This document shows, one piece after another, positions 1 through 12,342 of a stretch of 64,000 nt of DNA (its first letter is position 1; every line of letters starts with the position of its first letter). Source of the DNA: Solen grandis (lineage: Eukaryota > Mollusca > Bivalvia > Adapedonta > Solenidae); contig CM037781.1 of the NCBI GenBank assembly GCA_021229015.1, positions 40,291,417 to 40,355,416 of the forward strand, given 5' to 3'. The position numbers and the translations under genes are program-made. Under the pieces are notes generated by a model. The model made no database searches and had not been told where the DNA came from. It worked only from the letters and a program-made list of their open reading frames with translations.

Positions 1-60
1 TCTTCCTTCCCTCTAATGAGCTGGACGTCAGCGACGGTTAACTCCTGCACTTAAAACACA
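1..60 (+). repeat. SINE-A 3' fragment, cut by window edge
   Basis: The motif AGCTGGACGTCAGCGACGGT matches the 3' body of the tRNA-derived SINE seen complete at 11821-12077. The counterpart in copy 2 (38321-38490) shows more of the element, so the missing part probably lies just left of the window. Confidence 0.7.
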
Positions 61-1319
61 AACTAACATACAAATAGAAAAAAGAGCTAAATAAAAAATT
101 GACATCGCATCCATTAAATTGCATTTAATTTCATTTCAATGTATTTATTTTTTTAGTTCACAAAGAAAACATTTCATAAACACAGTGGTTTTTTAATCTC
201 TAAAGATAGAAATGCATATGGGAATAGTCATTTACAAAGAGTGTTTGGAAGATAAAACAGGTCCGTGATTTAAAGGAATTTAAAAACAGCTAAAGTATTT
301 TTTAAAGCTAAAACATTCTTGCTATGCTCAATCATAAAATTTAAAAACTCATTTAAGATTTTCATTATTCTTTTACAAAAAAAAATCAATAAGTTAAAAA
401 ATACAAGTCGTGTCTTAAAAAACTGCTTTAAATTCAGAATATGACTCAATTCTAAATACAGCAGAATAATATAATTGCACCTCCTCTTTTGAAACAGGAT
501 TGTCCATGGTATTATATTCAATTAAGCCACGCATGCGATAAAGGAGATGTGAACATGCAATAGTAAAAAGAGATACCCTGATAGAATATCATCAATTCTA
601 ATGAAAAAGTTCATCTCCAAGATTTAAATATTAAAATAACTATCAATCCATCATTACATTGTGATCATGGTCCAACAAGCGATTGTTGGAATTTTATAGT
701 AATTGCAAATTAACCTATTCTACCTCCGTTGTCGAAAAATGTCCCTATAAAATAGAGTGTATTTGAGGCATTTATTTGCATTAAAGAGAATATGTATTAC
801 ACAGTACAAACTCCCATAATTTAAGCAAGATTCGAGTTTTGACCAACACGTCATGCTTTACATGTACTATTTCTGACTATTGCTGGATCGGCGACAATAA
901 ATTGTTAAGGATAGAATCGGCGATACTAGATTATATATCATGACATTGCCGAAGTCGCGGAGGTCCCTTTCGCTATTTTCGGCAGTAAATTTTGTTGCCG
1001 CCAATTGCATTATTTACTAAACGTTTAAACAGATATTAAGATTTAATTTCATTTTGTGTTAAGTTTCAAGTGTAAAGCCAATGTCATTCTACATGTGCAT
1101 AACTGCTTTTGATGTGTTTTCTTCATATGCAAATTATACATATGCATACACATGTATTTTGATATTTGTTTTAACAATTATATGTCAAATGAAACTGTTT
1201 GCTACGAGTAGTATTAAAACGTAGCTACTAATCTCATCGGTTTGGCTTCGGATTAATCGATTCGCTGTTTTCAAACCGATTCCGATCACTCTTTATAACA
1301 ATAGCACACAGCATTGTAA
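61..1319. other. AT-rich stretch, no gene seen
   Basis: Both strands are broken by frequent stops. The longest open frame is 83 codons with no recognisable domain or splice context. The sequence is repeated at 38499-39760. Confidence 0.6.
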
Positions 1320-2569
1320 ATTTGAGCATGATTAATTTAAAGCGCTTTTTGATTTTATCAAAGTCAAAAGAAACATTCATACTTATTCTGCTACATTAAC
1401 TTGAACATTAATATTGATTGAAAGCAGTAGTAAATTCCCGGCTCATTTTGTGACACAAGTAGACAACAAATATTGCAGATCCTCACGGGCAGTTTATTAA
1501 GACCGGATGTTAACATGGTCCTGTTGTAATTTAAGCAATCCCAAGTAGGTATCATTACATAATATCGATGATGAGCTAGCTGATCTATCAGTCGATGAAG
1601 TCAATATCATGTCCGATATCTAGATGTAAACAATCTGACGAGCTTACTGATATTTCGTTTTTCCTTAAATGGTCCAAAGAGTTATCCTTTTTATTAATAA
1701 ATCTTAAAGAAACCGAAAATAACGATATATGACTGCAATTAAGAAGTCATGAACTACAATGCGATTTTATTTTACATCTTATATGACATATAAAATAGCT
1801 AAAATATAATCACGGACTAATTTTTTACTTCCTTCTGTCTTAAAATATAATACTCTTTTAATATCAGACCGTGAATGAAATATTTTGAAAGCAATATGAT
1901 TGCAAAGATTGGTGTCCGGGTAGCATTTTGATTAAAACCCTGAATGCCGTTTTCTATTCTAGGATAATCCGATGTTATGTGCGGAAGGACTTTTGGTCGC
2001 CCAATCAGGTACAAGGGTCTTCTCTCAAGTCTTCTGGTTTCCTGTCACATGAACGGCAATCAGAAGAAACGAGAGGATTTTCATAAGCGATTTCGCTTTC
2101 TAACAGGACACAAGGATTTCTTTATATGGTTTTCTTGTAATTTCACTTCCCATTTAAAGTGCTTTATATCTTATGTGAATTACCATCATTTTGTTTCATT
2201 ATTTGTGCGACTCCAGACAAAATAGAACTGAATTCCCCCACTTATCCACTAAGTCAGATGATATACCTTTTCTCTTACTCAATAAATTTAAATCAATAAT
2301 TTTTCAAACCTAGGTACACAACAGCCTGGACCCAGATAATGGCGAGAAAATTGATTAATTCATTGAGGAAGGACAAAACAATTGACTGTTGTACATATAA
2401 CATTTAAAAATATATAATATAATGTTATGTATATAAATATCTGACATATATATACATGTATCTCTAGAAAGTATACAGGTAAATATCTTTGTCTGAGTCT
2501 TTTTCATAGTAAGCACGTCTGTAAACTGAATACGGCGCACTTATCATCTTGCTGACTTTGATATTCTTA

Positions 2570-2825
2570 TTATGCTTCCTCCATGAAATGGCGACATGCA
2601 TTTAGTGCTACAGCTGTCTTTCTTTGTGTCTGTGTTGCAAAAAATTGTGTCCCGGCTGTAACTTTGCTGTGAATAAAAATGTTTTGAAGTGATTTTGCAC
2701 AGTTCCTCCTTATGACAAGCCAGTGTGTCTCGAACAAGAACCAGGTCCCTCGCTTAAAGGTTACGGTCACAGCACTCTGTTGCCCTTAAAATCGTACACC
2801 GGCTGTAACGTTGTTGTGAATGATT
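2570..2825. repeat. Short internally repeated segment
   Basis: Two imperfect repeats share the CCGGCTGTAACxTTGxTGTGAAT core (near 2651 and 2800), and the phrase AACAAGAACCA recurs near 2736 and 3408. Open frames across it exist on the minus strand in both duplication copies, but they resemble no family and probably reflect the repeat. The copy 2 counterpart is 41011-41266. Confidence 0.4.
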
Positions 2826-3352
2826 GTCGCCACACTGAAGTGCGGCGTACTGTATGGAATGGGATTTTTTTTGTCCATGGAGGGGCACGTGACACGTGAC
2901 TTATTTTTTTAAATTTATTTTCATTCACTAGATTTAATAATTTTATTTGATCTTGTTGACAATAAAGTTTTACAGGAAAAGAATTTGTAATATTATTTTT
3001 TATTATTATTATTGTGTTTTTATAAAAAAAAAAATCTTTGATATGTGATGCACGATTTCAAGTGCTTAATGTCTATTTTGACTGATAAAATGTTTGAAAC
3101 CAGTCTACGGATAGTGAGTCATAACCTAAAATAGTTCTCACGTGATGTAAATACCGCGCTTTTTAAGTCACATGATAGGATGTAACATGTCAATGGTTAT
3201 GTATTTCTTCCACAATATGATGATGCTCAAACACTTAAAAATTCTTGTTATTATTGCACTTCTGTTTCTAATAAAAACATGTACAATGCCTTTCCTCTTG
3301 CTTATTCCTTTTGCGGCGACCTTTGATGCTTTGCAGCAATAATTTTCTTGTT
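2826..3352. other. Segment present only in copy 1
   Basis: Copy 2 jumps from GAATGATT to ATAGTTTG near 41265, whereas copy 1 has 527 bp between those words. I found neither clear terminal repeats nor a target duplication, so it may be a deletion in copy 2 rather than an insertion here. It holds no gene that I can recognise. Confidence 0.7.
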
Positions 3353-5814
3353 ATAGTTTGAAATAATTTGCACGAATGATCTTTAGGACAAGATGGTATG
3401 TCGCAAACAAGAACCAAGTTATGTTAATGTCAAGTCAAGTTAAATTGCCGGTGCGTCCGTGTTCTATGGACATATTTCTAGGTGATTGAAATTTGATTTG
3501 TTTATATCAGAGCAGAATATAGCTGTATGTAAAATATTATACATTTATATACATTGTCGACGTAAAACCAGCACGCTAGTGAAGTGAAATATAAAAGCCT
3601 ATAATATTAAGTTAGAAAATTTAAACGGCCGTCCGATTATGTACTTTACTGTTATTATTTTGCTCTCCAAGATAGGAATGGATAATTTAGAAACATTAAG
3701 TTAATCCTTGCATTGAATATATAAATGTGGAATATTCCTAACAATCCTGGTAAAGTAAAGTTCTTATATAATTACAAATATTCGAAAATATAATTCTGTG
3801 CTTAATCTCCTCAAAATGGAAAGCTATTAACTGATATAAAGTGCACCTGCCTCGTAAAGTACGAATAAGAGTGTTATTGATGTATTAAATGTCAATTTGT
3901 TTCTAAAGTCAGTCGTATATTGACATATAATGGGTGTCTATTACTCTAAAGCTCATGCTTTGAAATTTGAATGATTTTAACATAGATATAAAACCCTTGA
4001 ATGACATTAACATAATCACGTGATACAACTACGGTAATATGGGTAAAAATAGATTGATCTTCGTGACATTACAACGCACATGATTCCTTTATCTTTACTT
4101 TTCGAGACGGGGAATAATAAACATTGTATACGATGTGCAAACTGTGTTGAATCTTTGCAGTAATTTTGTTTAAGTAAACAGAAGGAGCTATCTTATCTGG
4201 GTCTGCTCTGTTTGCCAGGGTGTCAAAACAAGTCTGTATAAGATAACTGGTTACTATGTTGTATTTAGAAAAGTATAACGGGCCTGTGACATCTATTTAA
4301 GGGTATACATATACTTTGTTGAAGTCTAAATGAATATCCTCTAAATGAAAGTAGGTAAGAAAGGTTTCAAGCTCTATTTCAAATAATCACCTACCTCAGT
4401 ATATTCTTTATTTTGTTAATTCTCTCTGATTATTGACTTCACCTTTGCTTGAAAATGATTGATTCCTCTTATACATGTAGACTTAATTGATAATATATTT
4501 GTATTTGGTATGAGTATTTATATTATACACAGAGCGTAAAGGATTTTTTTTTTTTAGAAATGATTTTGAAGAAATATTTCACATTGGTTCATTTTTACTG
4601 GGTAAACCCATGTGTCTTAATGCAGTTTATGGTCTTGTTGGATTGCAGATTTACTACCAACATATTGTTTCTTTCTGATCTTCATCAAAATGTTTAAATG
4701 CATTACAGCTTAAAAAATATATCACATTTCAAAGGTCACATTACATTTTGAAATTTTAGCGTCAATATTTAAGTAATTGCCTCATCACCTGATTTATAGG
4801 TAAGCTTGCCTCATCAGTGTACACTGTACTAATGTGCTTCATTATCTATCTCTTTTTGCGCGACGATAGCTTCTTTAAAACCAGGGACAATTTAAGAACA
4901 TCTTTCATTTCTACATCTTCGTGCATCAGTTAAATTTTAAGATGCTAAGCATTATATTGTTGTTAATTATACAGAAATATGGTATTGTTCACGTTTTAAT
5001 GTTTTCGTTTTTATCCTATATTTTTTCTATGTATTGCAAACATTTTTAAATTCCAACCTCAGTTAGTTATAAAGGGAATTGCCTCGGTGTTGTTTTAGTT
5101 CTAGATGTAGTTTTGTACACATATGGAAGTGCAATGCTAAATATAAACCAACGTTTATATAAAATTAATGTTGCATACATAAAAATCGTATATCAATTTA
5201 CAATTCATGTAAATACTTGCGTAAATAAGATGTCTTTACAATTAGGAAACAGAGGCCTTTTCCATACCAGTTATAGTAAATTATGTCAGAAATGAAGTTT
5301 TTGAAAAATCGGACTTTCGAAAAAAAAAATTAATGACGAATATCATATAAAGAATTTTCATTAGAGATCATCAGCTTAATACAAGCTATATAGAATATAT
5401 TGCATTTTCGAAAATATTTGAGTTATTTAACAAATATACTCATATGTGCAGTTTCTAGAATAAAATTACGATTTTAATCTTCTTCAATAGAAACAATCAC
5501 AAGTAATAAACACGCACTTTTATGTTCGTTGATTAACTCCTTCATTGATCACTTTAATTTCCGTTCCATTTTTTACCTTTACATCTTCATTTTATTTTGT
5601 TTCAGAAAATAATATGCAATGCTTACGTATCAAGTTTCACATTAATGTTTCGAATTAAACATGGACGTGAACTACCTGGTATGAGTTTTACTGTATTATC
5701 ACTAGTTTGCCTTTTAAACTACAAATATTATTTTCTGAATATTTCATATGTGTTTGTCAGTAATTTGAATGACGAATTATGGTTTATATACAACAGTACA
5801 CGACATTTAGAATT

Positions 5815-6900
5815 TTAACATGATATAATTTAAAGCGCTTTTTGATTTTTTTAAAGTAAAAAAAACGCCCACAGGTCTTCTGCTTTAATTGCTTCTAAAG
5901 TAATATTTACAGTTAAACTCATTTTGTTACATGAGTAGACAACAAATATTGCCGATCTTCACTGGCTAATTGGTTAGACTTGGTGTCAACATGGTTGTGT
6001 TGCAATTTCCAAGATAGCTTTATTACACAATATCGATGAAGAGTAAGCTCATCTATCCGTATTTAAATCGTTTAAGTCAATAACATGTCCGATATCTAAG
6101 TGTTTTTATTTGCAAAATAAACGAGCCAATAACCTTACTGAGATATCATTTTGTTTTTTTAAAGGCCCAAAGAATTATTATTTTATTATCCAACACTTAA
6201 AGAAACCGAAAAAAAAAAAAGATGTAATGTCTACTAAAAAGATATTATGAATTACAAGTGCATGTAATGCAGTTGAAATATAATGAGAGTTTAACATTCT
6301 ATTTTAAAAATGTAGTTCTCTTAGAATCAGAACAGATACCAAAACACATTTTTAATATAGAGCACTATGAAAATAGTATTTGCTTAGACTGGTGTTCAGA
6401 TGGCATTATGGGTTAAGCTCTAAATGCCCTGTTTTTCCCAAGGTTAGTTTTACGCTGTATCAAAAAGGGCCTTTGTTCTTGTTCAGACACGTGCGACCCC
6501 CCCCCCCCCCCCCCCCCCCTGAGTTTTCTGGTTTGCTGCCACTTCAAGAACAATCAGAAAAAAAAACATGAGGATTATCGTGTGCGATATCTCTTCTTAT
6601 TTTATCTTTGTTAGTGATACAAGATCTACAAAAAACAAGTATAAGTTTAAAAACCGATTCATATGGTTTTCCAGTAACTATCCCCCCGCAGCAATTTAAG
6701 TAGATTCGTTGTGCATTATATTTATCATCATATTTATTTGTATGTTTGCTGTTTTACATTATTGTGCGATTCAAGATCAAAGAAGAACTACTTGCCCCCA
6801 TTTTGCAATATACGCTAAGTCAGGTGGTATACCTCTGCGATGACTCGATCTAGTTCAAAACAAATCACGTGTACACAACAACCAATACTAGTAAAAATCC
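5815..6900. repeat. Older paralogous unit 2, left part
   Basis: This aligns with 1320-2340. Both begin with TTTAAAGCGCTTTTTGATTT and share the GACAACAAATATTGC and CATGTCCGATATCTA words. It is separated from the right part of unit 2 (13850-15610) by about 7 kb of repeats and minisatellite. Copy 2 of the large duplication lacks roughly 200 bp of it (about 6680-6880). Confidence 0.7.
6497..6519. repeat. Poly-C tract
   Basis: A run of about 23 C. The counterpart in copy 2 (44413-44426) has about 14, so the tract is length-variable or prone to sequencing error. Confidence 0.9.
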
Positions 6901-6919
6901 TAAACATGTTCGATACTGA

Positions 6920-7289
6920 CTCATAGGTTTTAGTACCTAAACTGATGTATTTGCAGATTATAAAAATCCCTATTTAATATTAAGTGTTAGAAAAATAGTA
7001 ATTGTAAAATTTTGATTGTACAGAACTGAACAAATCTTCGTATTTCACATAATCATGGAATTAACTTTTTTTTTATTTACAGTTGTCATAATTAAAATAG
7101 TTCGCGTTATACGCACTCAGATGTTAAGGTGTTCCAACACATATCCTATTTACTTGATATATTTATCTGTTCCTTTGTTGGGTCCTACGTCCCACCGACA
7201 GAATTTCATTAGAGACTTTGTCTACTGGAGACAGATATAGTGCTTCCACACAACTGTATCATACTTATATTCTGGGCGTCAAAACTTGA
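6920..7289. other. AT-rich stretch, no gene seen
   Basis: No conserved frame or repeat boundary is apparent. It is repeated in copy 2 at about 44610-45007. Confidence 0.5.
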
Positions 7290-7535
7290 CTTGACTGAGT
7301 TTACCGTCGCTTCGACAGTATTTCAGTCATAAAGCGACGTCCAGCTAATTACAGGTGGAGGAAGACCCCGAATGCACAGAGGTATCCGGGTAGAACCATC
7401 GACCTATCGCAAGCCAGCTGGAAGGCTTCCTCACATGAAAATCCGAATGAACCTGCCGGGATGCGAACCCACGCGGTGAGGGGCTGAGTGAGTGTTAAAG
7501 TCAGCGACTTTACCCTCTCGGCCACGGAGGCCCCC
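7290..7535 (-). repeat. tRNA-derived SINE-A, minus strand
   Basis: On the minus strand the element opens with GGGGGCCTCCGTGGCCGAGA, a tRNA-like A-box head. A GGTTCGCATCC-type B box follows, then the shared SINE body ending in CGACGGTAAAC. The polymerase III promoter boxes support a tRNA-derived SINE rather than a tRNA gene. The copy 2 counterpart is 45008-45254. Confidence 0.8.
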
Positions 7536-7559
7536 TCTCAGCGTCAAGCAGGGAGCTAT

Positions 7560-8230
7560 ACAAGTACCATTTTACCGACTTTGGTATGTCTGACTCAACA
7601 TAAAGCACTTACCGGGATGTTTTGACTTATGGTTAGATAATGATGTACGTGTATCAACACATTATTCACAATGTAAAATCGCATTGAAGAACAATTTAAA
7701 GCAGACAGAGCCTCCGCACCAATTGTGATATAAGATCAAACGAACAAAATTTCCTGTGCATTATTTCAATCAATTGATGATCAATCTTTTTCAATGCATT
7801 TTAAAATGAGAATTGAAAGCACAAAAGACAAAAAATAAATTAATTGAGCCATCGGTATTGTATTCTAAGGTCGTGAGATTGGTTTTCAGTCGCTATCAGC
7901 ATCCGTTCTGGATATGTTTGTTTGTTTCAGGGTTTCACTGGTGTCCTCATCAACAGCAAAACTGCTGTGTCTGCGGTGAGTTATTTAAATGCATGTTGTA
8001 TAGTATCCCTTTCAAAATCATTTCAAATGTGATATTTTGATGGAAATCGCCTTTACGGTTGGTTGAACGTCTTTCCATGGTAGTATTGGTAAAATGGTTC
8101 TTACAAATCTACAAGAAAAGCCACGCGGACCGCCAGTTATTCAGAAGTTTATTGAAAGGCACAGTGATTCCGGCGTTTCGCTTTATTACATTTGTTATAC
8201 TCTCAGAGCATAAGAACATAAAATGCAACA
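7560..8230. other. No gene seen; one exon-like 45-bp segment
   Basis: Positions 7931-7975 are flanked by TTTGTTTCAG and GTGAGT, which fit splice sites, and are open in one frame in both duplication copies. Nothing nearby supports a gene, so no exon is called. The rest is AT-rich. Confidence 0.35.
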
Positions 8231-8440
8231 AGCGACATACCAAAGTCGTAAAAATGGTACTGTTATAGCTCCCCTGCTTGGCGCTCAGCATATAAGGGTA
8301 GTTCCAGGACTGGTTGGTTCGGTGTCAGGATAATGTGACTACGGCGTGATACTGCAGTGTGGCAGCACTATATCTGTCTCAAGTAAACATCGTCTCCAAA
8401 TGACTGAAATACTGTCGGTGGGACACAAACAAACAAACAT
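8231..8440 (+). repeat. Repeat family C (SINE-like)
   Basis: The sequence runs from CGACATACCAAAGTCG through TTGGCGCTCAGCAT, GATACTGCAGTGTGGCAGCA and ACTGAAATACTGTCGGTGGGA to an (ACAA)n tail. It recurs at 19947-20107 and in both copy 2 counterparts. The terminal short-repeat tail suggests retroposition. A clear tRNA head is not visible, so the class is uncertain. Confidence 0.65.
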
Positions 8441-9193
8441 AACAGAATCAACCGAAAACATGTATTTTCAGTAGTCAGAACGTGTCACGTGATACAATTA
8501 TTCGTAAACATTATTCAGCGAAAGTCCTTACACATGTAATATATGTCGCTGTTCATAAATAACAAGTCCTTGTGAAATTTAACGATGATGATGATGAAAA
8601 GTAGTAAAGATCTGCAAACATAAAATAAGAATAATAAATAACAGGTTTATGCGAATTTGTTATCATAACAATAATGAAATAGCATCAACACGGAAATTCA
8701 ATCTAACAATCAATTTATGAAAATAAATATAATTTAAACATTAACGATCCTTATTGATTTGCATGTATTTAACATGTAAACAAAAACCTCTTTCATGTTA
8801 TCTCAAAATGAGTATATTGTAGTTACACATATAGATATAGCTCAGCGAGCGCGACAAGAAATATGTTTGAGAAAATATGATAATAGTTACAAACAATAAA
8901 AAGAGGTACATAAAGTTGTTTCATGTATAACAAAATACATTTAATCATTATTACCTGAAAAAATATCCGATTCTCAGGATAAATATCTTGGTCTTATGAA
9001 AAAATAGATGTCTGCGTGCCAATTATTTCTGAAAAAAAAAAAAACCCGACAAATATCACGTGATCAACTGTTTAAGATAAATGTTGTTGTTAATAGAAGT
9101 GAGTATTTTTTGTCTTATATTTAGACATCTTAAGATAGGGAATTATAAACTGAAAACAACAACATATTTGAAGAAAAAAAATCTTATTTTTAA
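8441..9193. other. AT-rich stretch, no gene seen
   Basis: It contains short (GAT)n and poly-A runs and no open frame of note. It is nearly identical in copy 2 (46189-46933). Confidence 0.5.
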
Positions 9194-9467
9194 TTAACAC
9201 CATACGATATATATATCTCGTATAATTAACACCCTACGACATATATATCTCATTTAATTAACACCCTACGACATATATATATCTCATTTAATTAACACCC
9301 TACAACATATATATCTCATTTATTTAACACCCTACGACATATATATCTCGTTTATTTAACACCAACGACATATATATCTCATTTATTTAACACCCTACGA
9401 CATATATATCTCGTTTATTTAACACCCTACGACATAAATATCTCGTTTATTTAACACCCTACGACAT
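9194..9467. repeat. 32-bp minisatellite, part 1
   Basis: The tandem unit is about 32 bp and consists of ACGACATATATATCTC, then a T/A-rich spacer such as GTTTATTT or ATTTAATT, then AACACCCT. There are about eight or nine units. The array is interrupted by a LINE and resumes at 11630. The copy 2 equivalent (46934-47342) is uninterrupted by the LINE. Confidence 0.95.
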
Positions 9468-11404
9468 CTGTCGAAGGGCTGTCGATGATAGTAAAAGTGG
9501 TAAAGCGTGCGGTGTAGACGGGATACCCTCTGAAGCTCTAAAGAATGGCACTGCTGTTTTGTTTTTACATGCTTTATTCAATGTATGTTTTAAAAGTGGC
9601 ACTATTCCTTCTATATGGGGTAAAAGTATCATCAACCCTATTCCTAAGTCTGGAAATACGGATCCTAGGAACCCACTCTCTTATAGAGGTATTTCATTGT
9701 CATGTTCTGTGTATAAATTATATTGTTATGTTTTGAATAAAAGGCTTAGCAGTTGGGCTGAAAGCCACAATATCATTGTTGATGAACAAAATGGGTTCAG
9801 AAAAAATAGAAGTACAATAGACCATTGTCTATCTTACAAATATTATTGATACTAGGAAAAAGTGTAAGCAATTACATTTGCAGCTTTTATAGATTTTAAA
9901 AACATATGATTTTATAAATAGAAATTTACTTTGGAAAAAATTATTTGATATTGGCATAAAAGGTAAAATGTTATCTGCTGTACAATCTTTATACAGTTAT
10001 GTTTATTCAAGGGTGAGAGTCAATTCTAAACATACTGAATGGTTTAATGTAAAATCTGGCTTGAGACAGGGATGTTTGTTATCTCCCCTGTTGTTCAATT
10101 TATACATTAATGACCTTGCAATATATCTGAAATCACTTGATATTGGTGTTGATTATGGAAAGGAGAGAATTTGTATTTTATTGTATGCAGATGATATTGT
10201 CCTGTTAGCAAAAGATGAAAAAGAGTTACAGTGTCTATTAAATGCTTTGAATAATTGGTGTAACATCAATAATATGTACATTAATAGTAGTAAAAGTCAT
10301 ATAGTACATTTTAGAACCCCGTCTATTAATAAGACTTCAATAATGTTTAAGTGTGGGGCTCATGCCATAAACATTGTGGATAGGTATATGTATTTAGGCT
10401 TGATGCTGCAAGAACATTTAGATTTTAATGTAACAGCAAATATTGTAGCTCAAAGTACAAACCGGGCTCTTGGTCTTCTTATTGCAAAATGTAAATTGGC
10501 AGGTGGCCTCCCCTTTAATGTATTTACTCATTTGTATGATTCTTTAGTGTGGCCTGTTATTAGTTACGGTGCTGCTATCTGGGGATACCGATCATACTCC
10601 TGTATAAATGCAGTACAGTATCGTGCTATGCGCTTCTTTTTAGGTGTCGGTAGATATACACCTAATGCAGCAGTTTTAGGTGAAATGGCCTGGGTACCCC
10701 CAGATATCAGACAATGGAAGTTTATATGTATTTATTTGGCTAGATTGTCTAACATGAATAACAGTAGAATTAATAAAAGGGTAGCACTTAATGCTGCTAC
10801 AACAGCAAATAGGTCATGCAAAAACTGGTTTTACTATGTTAATTTTATGCTTAAAAAATGTGATGCACAGCAATATTGTGATATTAGTAAGGCCATCCCG
10901 AAGCTTTCTTTAATAAATATTGTTACAAACAAATTACAGGAGGGACATTTGTCAGACTGGTTAAAAACTTTGAATAGTGCTACAGGCACGTCTGGTCGTG
11001 GTGGTAATAAGTTACGCACTTACCGTCTCTTTAAAACCAGTTATGAGACAGAAATGTATTGTACTGTTATTTTGCCCCCACGCCATCGTGCTGCATTTTG
11101 TAAATTTCGATGTGGTGTCGCCCCTTTACGTTTAGAAACTGGGCGTTATGAAAGATTAGGCATTTCTGATCGAAAATGTCCTTTCTGTGACAGTATTGAA
11201 GATGAAAGCCATGCTATTTTTGATTGCTCTATGTACAATGATATACGAGAAACATTATTTGAGAAAGCAACAGCTATAAATAATTCATTTGGTGTAATGT
11301 CTAAAACTGAACAACTTATATTTCTATTCACAAATAATGGGATGATTAGGATTTGTGCCAAAACCTGTTTTATTATTTTACAACGTTCTTTTATTTATTT
11401 GTAA
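9468..11404 (+). pseudogene. LINE reverse transcriptase, frameshifted N-terminal part
   Basis: The last 478 codons (9968-11404) are open. They hold the reverse transcriptase GLRQGCLLSPLLFNLYIND block at about residues 31-49 and the catalytic YADD at 73-76. A C-terminal CPFC-x7-H-x4-C zinc-knuckle-like motif lies at about 404-420. Upstream, 9468-9849 encodes the preceding finger region (GKACGVDGIPSEAL, PLSYRGISL) in another frame. Between about 9840 and 9910 there are at least two frame changes and a stop, and they fall at the AFIDF block that carries the first catalytic aspartate. The copy is therefore inactive. It has no endonuclease domain. Family use: reverse transcription of element RNA at the target site. 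Confidence 0.88.
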
Positions 11405-11628
11405 ATAATTTTTTCATATATGAATATATATAGGTTTGTAAGAGTATTTATGTTTTAAGTTGTTAGAGCAATGGTATTCCTAGTATTTGATTGTATCTAG
11501 TCATTATGTCTCTTAAAATTCTTAAATAGAATGGTTGTATACATGTTTTTATGGTTGTATATAAGTATATGTATGTATGTATACGAATGAGACAAAAATA
11601 AAGTTTATATATATTATATATATATATA
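9468..11628 (+). mobile_element. 5'-truncated LINE (non-LTR retrotransposon)
   Basis: The element sits inside the 32-bp minisatellite and is absent from the equivalent array in copy 2. It begins abruptly within the coding region, with no endonuclease domain, as expected of 5' truncation during target-primed insertion. It ends with a short 3' UTR carrying AATAAA near 11597 and a TA-rich tail. The target duplication cannot be defined because the flanks are tandem repeats. The LINE clade is not assigned. Confidence 0.9.
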
Positions 11629-11629
11629 T

Positions 11630-11820
11630 CTCGTTTAACTAACACCCTACGACATAAATATCTCATTTATTTAACACCCTACGACATATATATTTCATTT
11701 AATTAACACCCCACGACATATTAATCTCATTTAATTAACACCCTACGACATATATATCTCATTCATTTAACACCCTATGACATATATATCTCGTTTATTT
11801 AACACCCTACAACATATATG
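11630..11820. repeat. 32-bp minisatellite, part 2
   Basis: Same unit as 9194-9467, resuming after the LINE and interrupted again by SINE-A at 11821. Confidence 0.95.
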
Positions 11821-12077
11821 GGGCCGCCGTGGCCGAGCGGTTACAGTCGTGGACTACAAATCTCTCAGCCCCTCACCCGTTGTGGTTCGAATCCCGGTAG
11901 GGACTTCGGATTTTTCATGTGAGGAAGCCTTCAAGCTGGCTTGCGGTAGGTCGGTGGTTCTACCCGGGTACCTCTGTGTACCCGGGGTCTTCCTCCACCT
12001 GTAATTAGCTGGACGTCGCTATATGATTGAAATACCATCGCAGCGACGGTAAACCCCAATACAACAACAACAACAAC
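11821..12077 (+). repeat. tRNA-derived SINE-A, full length
   Basis: The head GGGCCGCCGTGGCCGAGCGG contains a polymerase III A box (TGGCCGAGCGG), and GGTTCGAATCC is a B box. The central body includes GTGAGGAAGCCTTCAAGCTG and TACCCGGGTACC. The 3' body is TTAGCTGGACGTCGCTATAT followed by a (CAA)n tail. It is inserted in the minisatellite in both duplication copies, so the insertion predates the duplication. It is reminiscent of bivalve V-SINE-type elements, but the family is not assigned. Confidence 0.9.
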
Positions 12078-12342
12078 ATATATATCTCATTTAATTAACA
12101 TCCTACGACATATATATTTCGTTAATTTAACACCCTACGACATATATATATCTCATTTATTTAACACCCTACGACATATATATCTCGTTTAACACCCTAC
12201 GACATACATATCTCGTTTAATTAACACCCTACGACATATATATCTCGTTTAATTAACACCCTACGACATATATATCTCATTTATTTAACACCCTACGACA
12301 TATATATCTCATTTATTTAACACCCTACGACATATATATCTA
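12078..12342. repeat. 32-bp minisatellite, part 3
   Basis: About eight further units of the same repeat, including one shortened unit (CTCGTTTAACACC). The copy 2 counterpart is 47592-47824. Confidence 0.95.

Larger units (their letters stand above)
1320..5650. repeat. Older paralogous unit 1
   Basis: This is a diverged duplicate of downstream sequence. Positions 1320-2340 align with 5815-6900 and about 2440-4990 with 13850-15610. Shared anchors are TTTAAAGCGCTTTTTGATTT at the left edge, the GTAGACAACAAATATTGC stretch, and GTGCACCTGCCTCGTAAAGT. Divergence is much greater than between duplication copies 1 and 2, so this event is older. The tail (5140-5650) also resembles 37560-38310. No gene is visible in it. 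Confidence 0.75.

Noticed and set aside
1977..2225. 82-residue frame kept in both copies
   Set aside because: The older paralogous sequence at about 6420-6780 does not keep the frame, so it is not under coding constraint.
2570..2770. 66-residue minus-strand frame kept in both copies
   Set aside because: It lies in an internally repeated segment, has no domain, and its persistence is expected at this identity.
7813..8040. Coding frame with a possible 45-bp exon at 7931-7975
   Set aside because: Splice-like flanks alone are weak. In copy 2 the longer frame gains a stop, and no partner exons are visible.
9559..9849. Separate small gene upstream of the LINE reverse transcriptase frame
   Set aside because: Its residues continue the reverse transcriptase N-terminal region in another frame. 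It is part of the same broken LINE.
11821..11900. tRNA gene
   Set aside because: A- and B-box sequences are present, but the sequence runs on into a shared 250-bp body with a CAA tail and recurs at several places. It is a SINE head.
9194..12342. CRISPR-like array
   Set aside because: Repeats are adjacent with no unique spacers, and the genome is eukaryotic. It is a minisatellite.
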